Source of the DNA: Candidatus Omnitrophota bacterium
GTDB taxonomy: Bacteria; Omnitrophota; Gorgyraeia; Velamenicoccales; Velamenicoccaceae
Reading direction: 5' to 3'
NCBI GenBank assembly: GCA_028717105.1
Contig: JAQUOM010000038.1
Coordinates: 1-13,071 of the forward strand
DNA: 13,071 bases
The position numbers and the translations under genes were made by a program. Positions 1-6,391 of the stretch are shown piece by piece. The notes below the pieces were generated by a model, which had not been told where the DNA came from, did no database searches, and saw only the letters and a list, made by a program, of their open reading frames with translations. Within the stretch, counting starts at the first letter, position 1. Every line of letters starts with the position of its first letter.

Positions 1-165
1 AAGATATTGAAGGAGATCGTCAAGGGCAGGTTCGCCAAGGAGTGGATCGCCGAAAACGTTGCCGGACGCCCGAATTTTGACCGTCTGCTCAAAGAAGGCG
101 ACGAGCATCTGATCGAAAAAGTGGGCAAGCAGCTGCGCGACATGATGCCCTGGATGAAGAAATAA
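1..165 (+). CDS. ilvC: Ketol-acid reductoisomerase, C-terminal end (5' part outside window)
   Basis: Frame 1 is open from the first base to a TAA at 163-165 and gives 54 residues of a C-terminus. It contains GRFAKEWIAEN, AGRPNFDRL and the tail LRDMMPWMKK, which match the end of the knotted C-terminal domain of IlvC. The family reduces and isomerises acetolactate or acetohydroxybutyrate with NADPH and Mg2+, the second common step of valine, leucine and isoleucine synthesis, in the cytoplasm. The catalytic and nucleotide-binding parts lie outside the window, so activity cannot be judged. leuA follows 172 nt downstream, a common pairing because the leucine branch starts from the product of the valine pathway. 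The last 21 nt of the gene and the 4 nt after it are repeated at 237-260. Confidence 0.93.
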   Translation, partial: KILKEIVKGRFAKEWIAENVAGRPNFDRLLKEGDEHLIEKVGKQLRDMMPWMKK

Positions 166-179
166 ATAGCTTTGGAAAG

Positions 180-199
180 CCCTTCGATAGAACTCAGGG
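180..199. repeat. REP-like motif CCCTTCGATAG...CTCAGGG
   Basis: CCCT (180-183) and AGGG (196-199) are complementary ends around an imperfect inner part. The pattern CCCTTCGA...CTCAGGG resembles a repeat I recall between genes in many bacterial draft genomes. That is memory, not a search. It sits immediately upstream of the 201-235 hairpin and may be part of the same element. Confidence 0.4.
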
Positions 200-200
200 T

Positions 201-235
201 GATTTCAGCGTAAACGCCGGAGGCGCGCTGAAATC
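201..235. repeat. Strong bulged hairpin in the ilvC-leuA spacer
   Basis: Ten perfectly paired bases, GATTTCAGCG (201-210) with CGCTGAAATC (226-235), form the outer stem. After a one-sided bulge TAAA (211-214), CGCC (215-218) pairs with GGCG (222-225) around a GGA loop. The hairpin is not followed by a run of T, so it is not a standard intrinsic terminator. It may be a repeat element, an mRNA-stabilising 3' structure for ilvC, or both. Confidence 0.7.
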
Positions 236-262
236 AATGCCCTGGATGAAAAATAAATAGTT

Positions 263-338
263 TAACGAGTTAACGGGTTGGCGGGTTGTGAGTTGCGAAC
301 TCGTTGAACGCGTAACTCGTTTACCTGTCAACTGGTCA
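263..338. repeat. Imperfect octamer array with inverted halves, ending at the leuA start codon
   Basis: Units of about 8 nt related to TAACGGGT run from 263 to 293 (TAACGAGT, TAACGGGT, TGGCGGGT and a 7-nt TGTGAGT). From 299 the array switches to reverse-complement-like units (ACTCGTTG at 299, ACTCGTTT at 315, ACCTGTCA at 323, ACTGGTCA at 331), still in step of 8. The halves can partly pair: AACGAGTT at 264-271 is the reverse complement of AACTCGTT at 298-305 and 314-321. The last unit includes the A of the leuA ATG. A related period-8 array lies at 12202-12241. Confidence 0.75.
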
Positions 339-1873
339 TGGACAAACTGATAATTTTCGACACAACGTTACGCGACGGCGAACAGGCGCCCGGCGCGACG
401 CTCAACGAACGCGAGAAGATCGAGATCGCGCGCCAGTTGGTCACGCTGGGTGTCGACGTCATCGAAGCGGGGTTCCCCATATCCTCGCCGGGAGATTTCC
501 GCGCCGTGAAGCGCATCGCCTCGACGGTCAAAGGGGCCGTTGTCTGCGGCCTGGCCCGGGCGGTTGCGAAGGATATTGACGCGGCCTATCAGGCGACAAA
601 ACCGGCGCACGGCGGGGCCAGGATCCATGTGTTTCTGGCGACGTCGAAGATCCATATGCAGTATAAGCTTAAAAAAGCCGAAGACGAGATCCTGCGGCTG
701 GCTGTCGAAAGCGTCAAGTATGCCAAGAAATATACCGGCGATATCGAATTCTCGCCCGAAGACGCGTCGCGCACGGACCCGGAATTCCTTTTTCGCGTCG
801 TCGAAGAGGTCGTCAAGGCGGGCGCCGTCACGGTGAATATTCCGGACACGGTCGGTTATGCTTATCCGGCGGAATACGGGACTCTCATCCGTGCGATCCG
901 CGAACATGTGCCGAACATCCATCGCGCGGTCATCTCCGTCCATTGCCATAACGACCTGGGGCTGGCTGTCGCTAATTCCCTGGAAGCGGTGAAGTCCGGC
1001 GCCCGCCAGGTGGAGTGCACGATCAACGGGATCGGCGAGCGCGCGGGTAACGCATCGATGGAAGAGATCGTCATGACGATTCGCACCCGCCGCGACAGCT
1101 TTCCTCACGTCACGGCCGCCATCAATACGCAGGAGATCTACAAGACGTCGCGGCTGGTGAGCAAACTCACCGGTTTTGTGGTCGCGCCTAATAAGGCGAT
1201 CGTCGGTAACAATGCGTTCCGCCATGAATCCGGCATCCATCAGGACGGCGTCATGAAAAAGCGCCAGACATACGAGATTATCGCGCCCGAGGACGTCGGT
1301 TTTACCGGCACAAGCCTCGTCTTGGGCAAACATTCCGGCCGCCACGCGTTTGAAAAACGCCTGGCCGAGATGGGGATCAGGCTTTCTGAAAAAGAACTCA
1401 TCCGGACTTTCGAGAAATTCAAGGAGCTGGCCGATAAAAAGAAAAATGTCTACGAGGAAGACCTGGTTTCTCTTATCGAGGATGAGATCAACAAGCCTTC
1501 GGAGGTCTGGCAGTTTGATTCTCTTTCCTACGCCAGCGGGACGCGCGTGACCCCCAGCGCGACGGTCCGCCTGAAAAAACAGGGCAAGAGTTCCGCTGTT
1601 ACGTCGACCGGCGATGGGCCGGTGGACGCCTGCTATAAAGCGATCGAGAAGATCACGAAGGTCAAAACGCGCCTCCTGGATTACCGCATCGAGGCCGTGA
1701 CCTCGGGAAAAGACGCCCTCGGGGATGTCAGCGTCAAGGTCCAGGCCGGCAAAAAAGTCGCCATGGGCCGCGGATCCTCGACGGACGTGATCGAAGCCTC
1801 TGCCAAAGCGTTCCTCAACGCTGTCAACAAGCTCGTCCGCCAAGAGAAAAAAGCGGCGCCTTTTCATCTTTAA
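338..1873 (+). CDS. leuA: 2-isopropylmalate synthase
   Basis: This 511-residue protein condenses acetyl-CoA with 2-oxoisovalerate, the committed step of leucine synthesis. The N-terminal TIM barrel carries the family motifs: TLRDGEQAPG near residues 10-19 (metal and catalytic R12/D13), HCHNDLG at 202-208 (metal His), NGIGERAGN at 230-238 and FRHESGIHQDG at 294-304. The region from about 370 to the end, with TSTGDGPVDACYKAI, matches the LeuA allosteric domain where leucine normally binds, so feedback inhibition is likely. Length is normal for long-form LeuA. The ATG at 338 gives the usual N-terminus (MDKLIIFDTTLRDGEQ) but has no Shine-Dalgarno sequence, because the octamer repeat fills the leader. 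Its stop overlaps the aroE start by one base. Citramalate synthase is the main alternative and fits the motifs less well. Confidence 0.95.
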   Translation: MDKLIIFDTTLRDGEQAPGATLNEREKIEIARQLVTLGVDVIEAGFPISSPGDFRAVKRIASTVKGAVVCGLARAVAKDIDAAYQATKPAHGGARIHVFLATSKIHMQYKLKKAEDEILRLAVESVKYAKKYTGDIEFSPEDASRTDPEFLFRVVEEVVKAGAVTVNIPDTVGYAYPAEYGTLIRAIREHVPNIHRAVISVHCHNDLGLAVANSLEAVKSGARQVECTINGIGERAGNASMEEIVMTIRTRRDSFPHVTAAINTQEIYKTSRLVSKLTGFVVAPNKAIVGNNAFRHESGIHQDGVMKKRQTYEIIAPEDVGFTGTSLVLGKHSGRHAFEKRLAEMGIRLSEKELIRTFEKFKELADKKKNVYEEDLVSLIEDEINKPSEVWQFDSLSYASGTRVTPSATVRLKKQGKSSAVTSTGDGPVDACYKAIEKITKVKTRLLDYRIEAVTSGKDALGDVSVKVQAGKKVAMGRGSSTDVIEASAKAFLNAVNKLVRQEKKAAPFHL

Positions 1874-2724
1874 TGACACCCCACACTCCCAAAGAACTGT
1901 ATGGTTTAATAGGCCGGCCTGTTAAACACAGTTATTCGGCTTTGATGCACAATGCGGCATTCAAGCATTACGGCATGGATGCCGTCTATGAGCTTTTTGA
2001 AGTCGCGCCGCAGGAACTGGAGACGTTTTTCAAGAAGACGGTTCTTGAAAAAAAGATCAAAGGGTTTAATGTCACGGTGCCCCACAAGGAAGCGGCCTTG
2101 AAGTATCTTTCCGGTACTGTCTCTGTGGGGGTAAAGATGATCGGCGCCGTCAATACGGTTTGCGTCCGGCAGGATGGACAGTTCGACGGCTTCAACACGG
2201 ACGAAATGGGTTTCGTCAAAGATGTGGAATCGGAAGGGGTTGTTATTCACGGTAAAACAGCCGCTTTGATAGGTGCGGGAGGCGGCGCTCGGGCTGTTGC
2301 GTTCGGTTTGGCTGCGCAGCAAGCTCTTGAAATCCGCATTTTTGATATGGACCGGTCAAAAGCTGAAAAACTGGCTGCAGATATCGGCCAGTATTATTCC
2401 AATGCTTCTCCCGTTTCTTCTTTTGAGAAGCTGGATATTCCCGACGCAGACATTCTGGTCAACGCCACGCCCGTCGGCATGAAGCCTGAGGATTCCTTGC
2501 TCGTTAAACAGGAATGGCTCAAGGCCGGTCAGTTCGTTTATGACTTGATTTATAATCCTGCTGAGACTAAACTATTAGCGACGGCGAAGGCGGCCGGATG
2601 CCGGACGGCCAATGGGCTGGGCATGCTCTTGTATCAAGGGGCCCTGGCTTTCGAGCACTGGACAGGGAAGGCGGCGCCGATGGATGCGATGAGGAAGGCA
2701 TTGTCAGAGAGGATCCATGCTTGA
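1873..2724 (+). CDS. aroE: Shikimate 5-dehydrogenase
   Basis: A complete 283-residue AroE, which reduces 3-dehydroshikimate to shikimate with NADPH in the cytoplasm. The substrate domain has GRPVKHSYSALMHN (S20 and S22 of the shikimate-binding SxS), catalytic K72 in NVTVPHKEAAL, GAVNT at 91-95 and D110 in FNTDEMGF. The nucleotide domain has GAGGGAR at 134-140 and NATPVGM at 198-204. The C-terminal NGLGMLLYQGALAFEHWTG also matches the family. The start overlaps the leuA stop (TAATG) and lacks its own ribosome binding site, so it is probably translated by coupling. By eye its codons are somewhat more A/T-rich than those of leuA, but I did not count them. AroE paralogues acting on quinate exist; the aroC and aroK neighbours favour the biosynthetic role. 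Confidence 0.96.
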   Translation: MTPHTPKELYGLIGRPVKHSYSALMHNAAFKHYGMDAVYELFEVAPQELETFFKKTVLEKKIKGFNVTVPHKEAALKYLSGTVSVGVKMIGAVNTVCVRQDGQFDGFNTDEMGFVKDVESEGVVIHGKTAALIGAGGGARAVAFGLAAQQALEIRIFDMDRSKAEKLAADIGQYYSNASPVSSFEKLDIPDADILVNATPVGMKPEDSLLVKQEWLKAGQFVYDLIYNPAETKLLATAKAAGCRTANGLGMLLYQGALAFEHWTGKAAPMDAMRKALSERIHA

Positions 2725-3499
2725 GTTGACGCAAGCGATCATTATTTTTCTTTTTGCCATCTGTATCGGAAGTTTTTTGAATGTCTGTATCTACCGCATG
2801 GGCCGGGAACAGTCCATAGTCATGCCGGCCTCGCATTGCCCTTCCTGCAAGCATCCTATCCGCTGGTACGACAACATTCCTCTTTTGAGCTATGTCTTTT
2901 TGCGCGGGCGCTGCCGCGATTGCCATGCGCCGATCTCCTGGCGCTATTTTGCCGTTGAATTACTGACAGGCGTCCTTTTTCTCCTTTTGTACGATCGTTT
3001 CGGTCTCAGCGCTCCCTTTTTTATTTTTGCCGTTCTTGTCTCGGGCCTTCTTGTCGCGACCTTCGTTGATTTCGACTTTCAGATCATTCCGGATGAGATC
3101 AGCGTCGGCGGCATCGTGGCGGGCTTTTTGGCCAGCGTCGCGTTCCCCGAGATCCAGGGTATGGCGACGCACCTGCTAGGTCTGCGGGAATCCCTTTTGG
3201 GGATTGTTGTGGGCGGCGGGACGCTGTGGATCCTGGGGCTGGCCGGAGATTTCATCTTCAAGAAAGAATCGATGGGCGGCGGCGATATCAAGCTCCTGGC
3301 CATGGTGGGATCGTTTTTGGGATGGAAAGCGGCCCTCCTGACGTTGCCTGTGGCGTCGCTTTGCGGCGCTGTCGTCGGCGTCGTCATCAAACTGCGCACC
3401 AAAGAGAGCGTGATCGCCTTTGGGCCTTATCTTTCCCTGGCCGCGATCATTAATATTTTCTGGATGGACCGTATCCTGGCATTTTTATTCGGCCTGTAG
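2717..3499 (+). CDS. pilD: Prepilin leader peptidase / N-methyltransferase (family A24)
   Basis: This 260-residue inner-membrane protein matches bifunctional prepilin peptidases, which cleave the leader of type IV pilins or type II secretion pseudopilins and methylate the new N-terminus. After a first hydrophobic segment (residues 5-25) comes the cytoplasmic domain with two cysteine pairs, CPSC at 41-44 and CRDC at 66-69, a zinc-binding feature of two-activity enzymes. The aspartyl protease signature is present as VDFDFQIIPDE (D118/D120...D126) and GGGDIK (D190 in the GxGD motif). Several hydrophobic segments follow. The start lies inside aroE with an 8-nt overlap and a weak GAGAGGA sequence a few bases upstream. 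No pilin or secretion gene is adjacent, so which system it serves is unknown; gspO is an equally valid name. Confidence 0.92.
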   Translation: MLELTQAIIIFLFAICIGSFLNVCIYRMGREQSIVMPASHCPSCKHPIRWYDNIPLLSYVFLRGRCRDCHAPISWRYFAVELLTGVLFLLLYDRFGLSAPFFIFAVLVSGLLVATFVDFDFQIIPDEISVGGIVAGFLASVAFPEIQGMATHLLGLRESLLGIVVGGGTLWILGLAGDFIFKKESMGGGDIKLLAMVGSFLGWKAALLTLPVASLCGAVVGVVIKLRTKESVIAFGPYLSLAAIINIFWMDRILAFLFGL

Positions 3500-3504
3500 G
3501 CCGC

Positions 3505-3513
3505 TGGAGGGGG
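3505..3513 (+). promoter_or_regulatory. aroC: Shine-Dalgarno sequence that fixes the aroC start
   Basis: TGGAGGGGG ends 5 nt before the ATG at 3519. The same frame is open back to an ATG at 3420, inside pilD, but the purine-rich site and the family-typical N-terminus both favour 3519. Confidence 0.8.
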
Positions 3514-3518
3514 CAATC

Positions 3519-4556
3519 ATGTTGAGATTTTTGACTGCGGGTGAGTCGCACGGCCGTTGCATGGTGGCGGTCCTGGAGGGCATGCCTGCAGGTTTAAAGC
3601 TGGATTTGAAAGAGATGAATATGGAATTGAAGCGCCGCCAGCTGGGGTACGGCCGCGGGGACCGCATGAAGATCGAGGGAGACAATGCCGAAATTCTCTC
3701 CGGCGTCAAGAACGGCCAGACCCTCGGCAGCCCGATCGGTCTTTATATCAAGAACAACGATTTCCGCATTGACGAATTGATCGCCCTGACGAACCCCAGG
3801 CCGGGTCACGCGGACCTCGTGGGCTGCCTCAAATACGGGCATAAGGATATCCGTAATGTTTTAGAGCGTGCCAGCGCACGGGAAACCGTTTGCCGCGTCG
3901 CCGTCGGTGCGGTGTGCAAACAGTTCTTGAGAGAATTCGACGTTTCGGTCGCCAGCGACGTCGTGATGATTGGGGGCGAGACGAACAAAGACCACATGAA
4001 AAAGAAGATCGACGCCGCGCGCAAGAATCTCGATACCCTGGGGGGGATGTTCGTGGTTCGGGCCGTCGGGTTGCCCCCCGGCCTGGGGAGTTACGTGGCG
4101 GCGGACCGCCGCCTGAACGCAAGGCTTGCCGGCGCCGTTATGTCTATTCCGGCGATCAAGGCCGTTGAGTTCGGGTTAGGCGTGGAGTATGCGCGCGCTG
4201 TCGGCTCCAAGGTCCATGACGCGATCTATTATGCCAAAGAAAAGGGTTATTACCGTAGGAGTAATAATGCCGGCGGGATAGAAGGGGGCATGAGCAACGG
4301 CGAACCGGTCGTTTTGCGTTGTACCATGAAACCGATCGCGACAGTCGGCAAACCCCTTGATTCCGTGGATATCGTGACCAAGAAAGCCGTTCGGGCGGCT
4401 GTGGAACGGTATGATATCTGCGCGGTTGAGGCGGCAGGAGTGGTGGCTGAGTCCGTCACGGCTTTTGTCCTGGCCGAAGCGATGCTGGAGAAGTTTGGCG
4501 GCGACAGCTTGAGCGAGACAAAACGGAATCATAAAGCTTATATCAGGTCTTTGTAG
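3519..4556 (+). CDS. aroC: Chorismate synthase
   Basis: With the start at 3519 the protein has 345 residues and begins MLRFLTAGESHG, as in many bacterial AroC. It converts 5-enolpyruvylshikimate 3-phosphate to chorismate using reduced FMN, the last step of the shikimate pathway. Conserved parts are GESHG at 8-12 (H11), GYGRGDRMKIE at 43-53, RPGHAD at 94-99 (H97, the second invariant His), ERASARET at 116-123 followed by CRVAVGA, NNAGGIEGGMSNG at 249-261 and KPIATVGKPLD at 271-281. Length is slightly short but within the family. The frame extends 33 codons upstream into pilD; that extension has no family resemblance. The gap to pilD is 19 nt, and the gene is the last of the run before the terminator. 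Confidence 0.97.
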   Translation: MLRFLTAGESHGRCMVAVLEGMPAGLKLDLKEMNMELKRRQLGYGRGDRMKIEGDNAEILSGVKNGQTLGSPIGLYIKNNDFRIDELIALTNPRPGHADLVGCLKYGHKDIRNVLERASARETVCRVAVGAVCKQFLREFDVSVASDVVMIGGETNKDHMKKKIDAARKNLDTLGGMFVVRAVGLPPGLGSYVAADRRLNARLAGAVMSIPAIKAVEFGLGVEYARAVGSKVHDAIYYAKEKGYYRRSNNAGGIEGGMSNGEPVVLRCTMKPIATVGKPLDSVDIVTKKAVRAAVERYDICAVEAAGVVAESVTAFVLAEAMLEKFGGDSLSETKRNHKAYIRSL

Positions 4557-4580
4557 TATCTTCTTTCGGCATAAAGAGAT

Positions 4581-4617
4581 AAGGCCCTGGCGATGGCTCG
4601 CCAGGGCCTTTAATTTC
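4581..4617 (+). terminator. Strong rho-independent terminator after aroC
   Basis: Thirteen perfectly paired bases (4581-4593 with 4598-4610, core AGGCCCTGGCGA) enclose a TGGC loop and are followed by TTAATTTCTTTT. The stem begins 24 nt after the aroC stop and should end the leuA-aroE-pilD-aroC transcript. The bases on the other side are A-rich, so the structure could also act on the opposite strand, but no opposing gene is visible. Confidence 0.93.
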
Positions 4618-4624
4618 TTTTAAA

Positions 4625-4642
4625 GGGAACCTGTCTTTTCCC
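4625..4642. other. Small inverted repeat GGGAA...TTCCC
   Basis: GGGAA (4625-4629) pairs with TTCCC (4638-4642) across 8 nt, just after the terminator tract. It is short and could be chance. I recall GGGAACCTGTC-like motifs as dispersed repeats in other genomes, but cannot confirm that here. Confidence 0.25.
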
Positions 4643-4676
4643 GCAGCCCTCTTAGAACCCTCCCTCCAAGAATTAT

Positions 4677-4705
4677 TTGCCTGTCTTACCTTATTATGAT
4701 AAAAT
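4677..4705 (+). promoter_or_regulatory. Candidate sigma-70-type promoter for aroK-dprA-topA
   Basis: TTGCCT (4677-4682) lies 17 nt before TAAAAT (4700-4705). The first box matches the -35 consensus at 4 of 6 bases and the second matches the -10 consensus at 5 of 6. It sits in an A/T-rich stretch between the aroC terminator and the aroK start. This is where a promoter is needed if the terminator works. A start near 4712 would leave a leader of about 40 nt. Confidence 0.65.
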
Positions 4706-4751
4706 TCTTTCACTATGCGTGATAAGTAGTAACGTAACTTTTGAAGGTGTG

Positions 4752-5258
4752 ATGAACAATATCTATCTCGTTGGATTTATGGCTACCGGAAAGACGGCTG
4801 TGGCCAAGGTTTTGTCCAAAAGGCTGAACCTGAAGCTAGTCGATATGGATAGGGCTATTGAAAAAAAGGAAAAGATGCCGATCCGGGAGATATTCCGCAT
4901 CAAAGGAGAGCCTTATTTTCGGGAGCTTGAGAAAGAGCTTGTCCTGCGCCTGGCGCGCGAAGGGGGATGTGTCGTTGCTTGCGGCGGCGGTGTCTTTACG
5001 GATCCTGACAATATCGAACGGATGAAACAGAGTGGTACGGTTATATGTCTGACGTCGACTCCTGAAACGATCCTGAAGCGCGCATCTGCAAACGCGGACC
5101 GGCCTTTATTGAACGTTGCCGATCCCAAAAAGAAGATCGAAGACCTGCTGGAGAAGCGCCGGCCATTCTACGTCCAGGCGCATCATACGATCGACTGTGA
5201 CGCCTTAAGCGTCGAAGAGAGCGCCGAGGCGGTCATGAGGGTTCTAACATTACGATGA
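4752..5258 (+). CDS. aroK: Shikimate kinase
   Basis: A 168-residue P-loop kinase that phosphorylates shikimate at the 3-hydroxyl with ATP in the cytoplasm. It shows the Walker A motif GFMATGKT (8-15), DMD at 31-33 for shikimate and Mg2+, FRELE with R57, CGGG at 77-80 and the lid arginine R117 in DRPLL. Length is standard. The frame is open upstream to a TTG at 4677, but the ATG at 4752 is preferred: it is preceded by AAGGTG, gives the typical MNNIYLVGFMATGKT start, and the longer version would overlap the candidate promoter. Its TGA overlaps the dprA ATG by 4 nt (ATGA), so the two are very likely cotranscribed. It supplies the pathway step between aroE and aroC but sits in the separate downstream transcript. 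Confidence 0.96.
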   Translation: MNNIYLVGFMATGKTAVAKVLSKRLNLKLVDMDRAIEKKEKMPIREIFRIKGEPYFRELEKELVLRLAREGGCVVACGGGVFTDPDNIERMKQSGTVICLTSTPETILKRASANADRPLLNVADPKKKIEDLLEKRRPFYVQAHHTIDCDALSVEESAEAVMRVLTLR

Positions 5259-6373
5259 ACGATTTTCAGGCCCTTGTTTTGCTTAATATGGTCAAAGGGA
5301 TCGGCAGTATCCGGACTCGGCGTCTCCTGGATGCTTTCAGCCGGCCTGCGGATATTTTTCAGGCGGCACCTCAAAGGCTGGTCGAGGCCGCCGGCTTGTC
5401 CCATGCCCTGGCGCAGGCGGTTGTCGCGGCGCCGGTGCAGATGAATGCCGCCGCGGAGATCGCCAGGGCTGAGAGGCTCGGCATCCGTATTTTGACCATC
5501 ACGGAAGAAGGGTATCCCCGGAGTTTGCGCGCGATCCCCGATCCGCCGGCCGTGCTCTACGTCAAAGGCGACCTTTTGCCGTGCGACGAGAACGCCTGCG
5601 CCATTGTCGGTTCGCGCGGCGCGTCTTTTTACGGCCTTTCGAACGCACGCGTGTTCGGGTCCAGGCTTTGCGAATACGGTTTGACGATCGTCTCCGGGCT
5701 TGCGCGGGGCATCGATACGGCGGCGCACCGGGCGGTGCTTGATGCGCGGGGTCGGACGATCGCGGTCCTGGGAAGCGGCTTGGAACGGATATATCCTCCG
5801 GAGAACGAAACGATGTTCCATCAGATCGCCGCGACAGGCGCGGTGATATCGCAATTTCCTCTTCAGGCACCGCCCTTGCCTCAGAATTTTCCCATGCGTA
5901 ACCGCATCATCAGCGGTTTGTCAAAAGGCGTGCTTGTGGTTGAGGCGTCAGCGAAGAGCGGCGCGTTGATCACGGCGCGTTGCGCCCTGGAACAGGGGCG
6001 CGAGGTGTTTGCGCTTCCCGGAGAAATCACCCAGGCGAACGCCGCGGGAGTCAACGCATTGATCAAGGACGGGGCGTGCCTGGTGAGCCGGCCGGAAGAG
6101 ATCCTGGAGACCTTAAAGCCCTTGTTGATGTTTTTTGAAAGCCCTGTGCCGGAACAGCCGCCTGCGCCGTCGCAGCAGGAATCCCTGGAGGATGACAGGG
6201 AAGAAGTCCGGGAAGTCTGGCAGTCTTTGGACGGGGAACCCTCCCATATCGATAATATCGCCCAAAAAACCGGGCTGACGATCCCGGAGATCCTTTCGAT
6301 TTTAGTTGAGCTTGAACTTAAAGGGATCGTCCGTCGTTTCCCCGGGCAATCATTCACAAGAAACGCGAGCTGA
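5255..6373 (+). CDS. dprA: DNA-processing protein DprA
   Basis: This 372-residue protein matches DprA/Smf, which protects incoming single-stranded DNA and loads RecA during natural transformation. The N-terminal part (about 1-70, with NMVKGIGSIRTRRLL) resembles a helix-hairpin-helix/SAM-like domain. The Rossmann-like core has GSRGAS at 119-124, SGLARGIDTAAH at 147-158, GSGLERIYPPEN at 173-184, FPMRNRIISGLS at 212-223 and SGALITA at 235-241. A Pro/Glu-rich linker (about 296-318) leads to a C-terminal winged helix near 320-365. The ATG overlaps the aroK stop and has no nearby Shine-Dalgarno sequence, so translation is probably coupled. topA follows directly, a widely conserved order. DprA also occurs in species not known to be transformable, so competence is only suggested; the pilD gene upstream would fit. 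Confidence 0.95.
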   Translation: MNDFQALVLLNMVKGIGSIRTRRLLDAFSRPADIFQAAPQRLVEAAGLSHALAQAVVAAPVQMNAAAEIARAERLGIRILTITEEGYPRSLRAIPDPPAVLYVKGDLLPCDENACAIVGSRGASFYGLSNARVFGSRLCEYGLTIVSGLARGIDTAAHRAVLDARGRTIAVLGSGLERIYPPENETMFHQIAATGAVISQFPLQAPPLPQNFPMRNRIISGLSKGVLVVEASAKSGALITARCALEQGREVFALPGEITQANAAGVNALIKDGACLVSRPEEILETLKPLLMFFESPVPEQPPAPSQQESLEDDREEVREVWQSLDGEPSHIDNIAQKTGLTIPEILSILVELELKGIVRRFPGQSFTRNAS

Positions 6374-6391
6374 CATCTAAAAAAGGGAGCC

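Larger units (their letters stand above)
145..260 (+). repeat. Partial duplication of the ilvC 3' end flanking a 67-nt insert
   Basis: The 25 nt at 145-169 (end of ilvC, its stop codon and 4 nt beyond) recur at 237-260 with a single missing base; the copies begin 92 nt apart. The 67 nt between them (170-236) hold a CCCT...AGGG motif at 180-199 and a strong hairpin at 201-235. The second copy reads as a seven-codon mini-ORF (MPWMKNK, then TAG), which I do not regard as a gene. A gene-end duplication around an insert can arise by tandem duplication, replication slippage or insertion of a small repeat element. The sequence does not say which. Confidence 0.85.

Noticed and set aside
201..235. Intrinsic terminator for ilvC
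   Set aside because: The hairpin is strong, but the bases after it are AATGCCCTGG with no U tract.
368..1879. Long open frame on the - strand (503 codons) opposite leuA
   Set aside because: It mirrors leuA codon bias in GC-rich DNA, has a low-complexity Arg/Asp-rich translation and matches no family I recognise. The + strand gene has every LeuA motif.
3420..3518. A longer aroC starting at the ATG at 3420
   Set aside because: The extra 33 residues lie inside pilD and do not resemble chorismate synthase. The ATG at 3519 has a strong ribosome binding site and the family-typical N-terminus.
4677..4751. A longer aroK starting at the TTG at 4677
   Set aside because: That TTG is the first base triplet of the candidate -35 box, and the extra residues precede the normal shikimate kinase N-terminus. 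The ATG at 4752 fits better.
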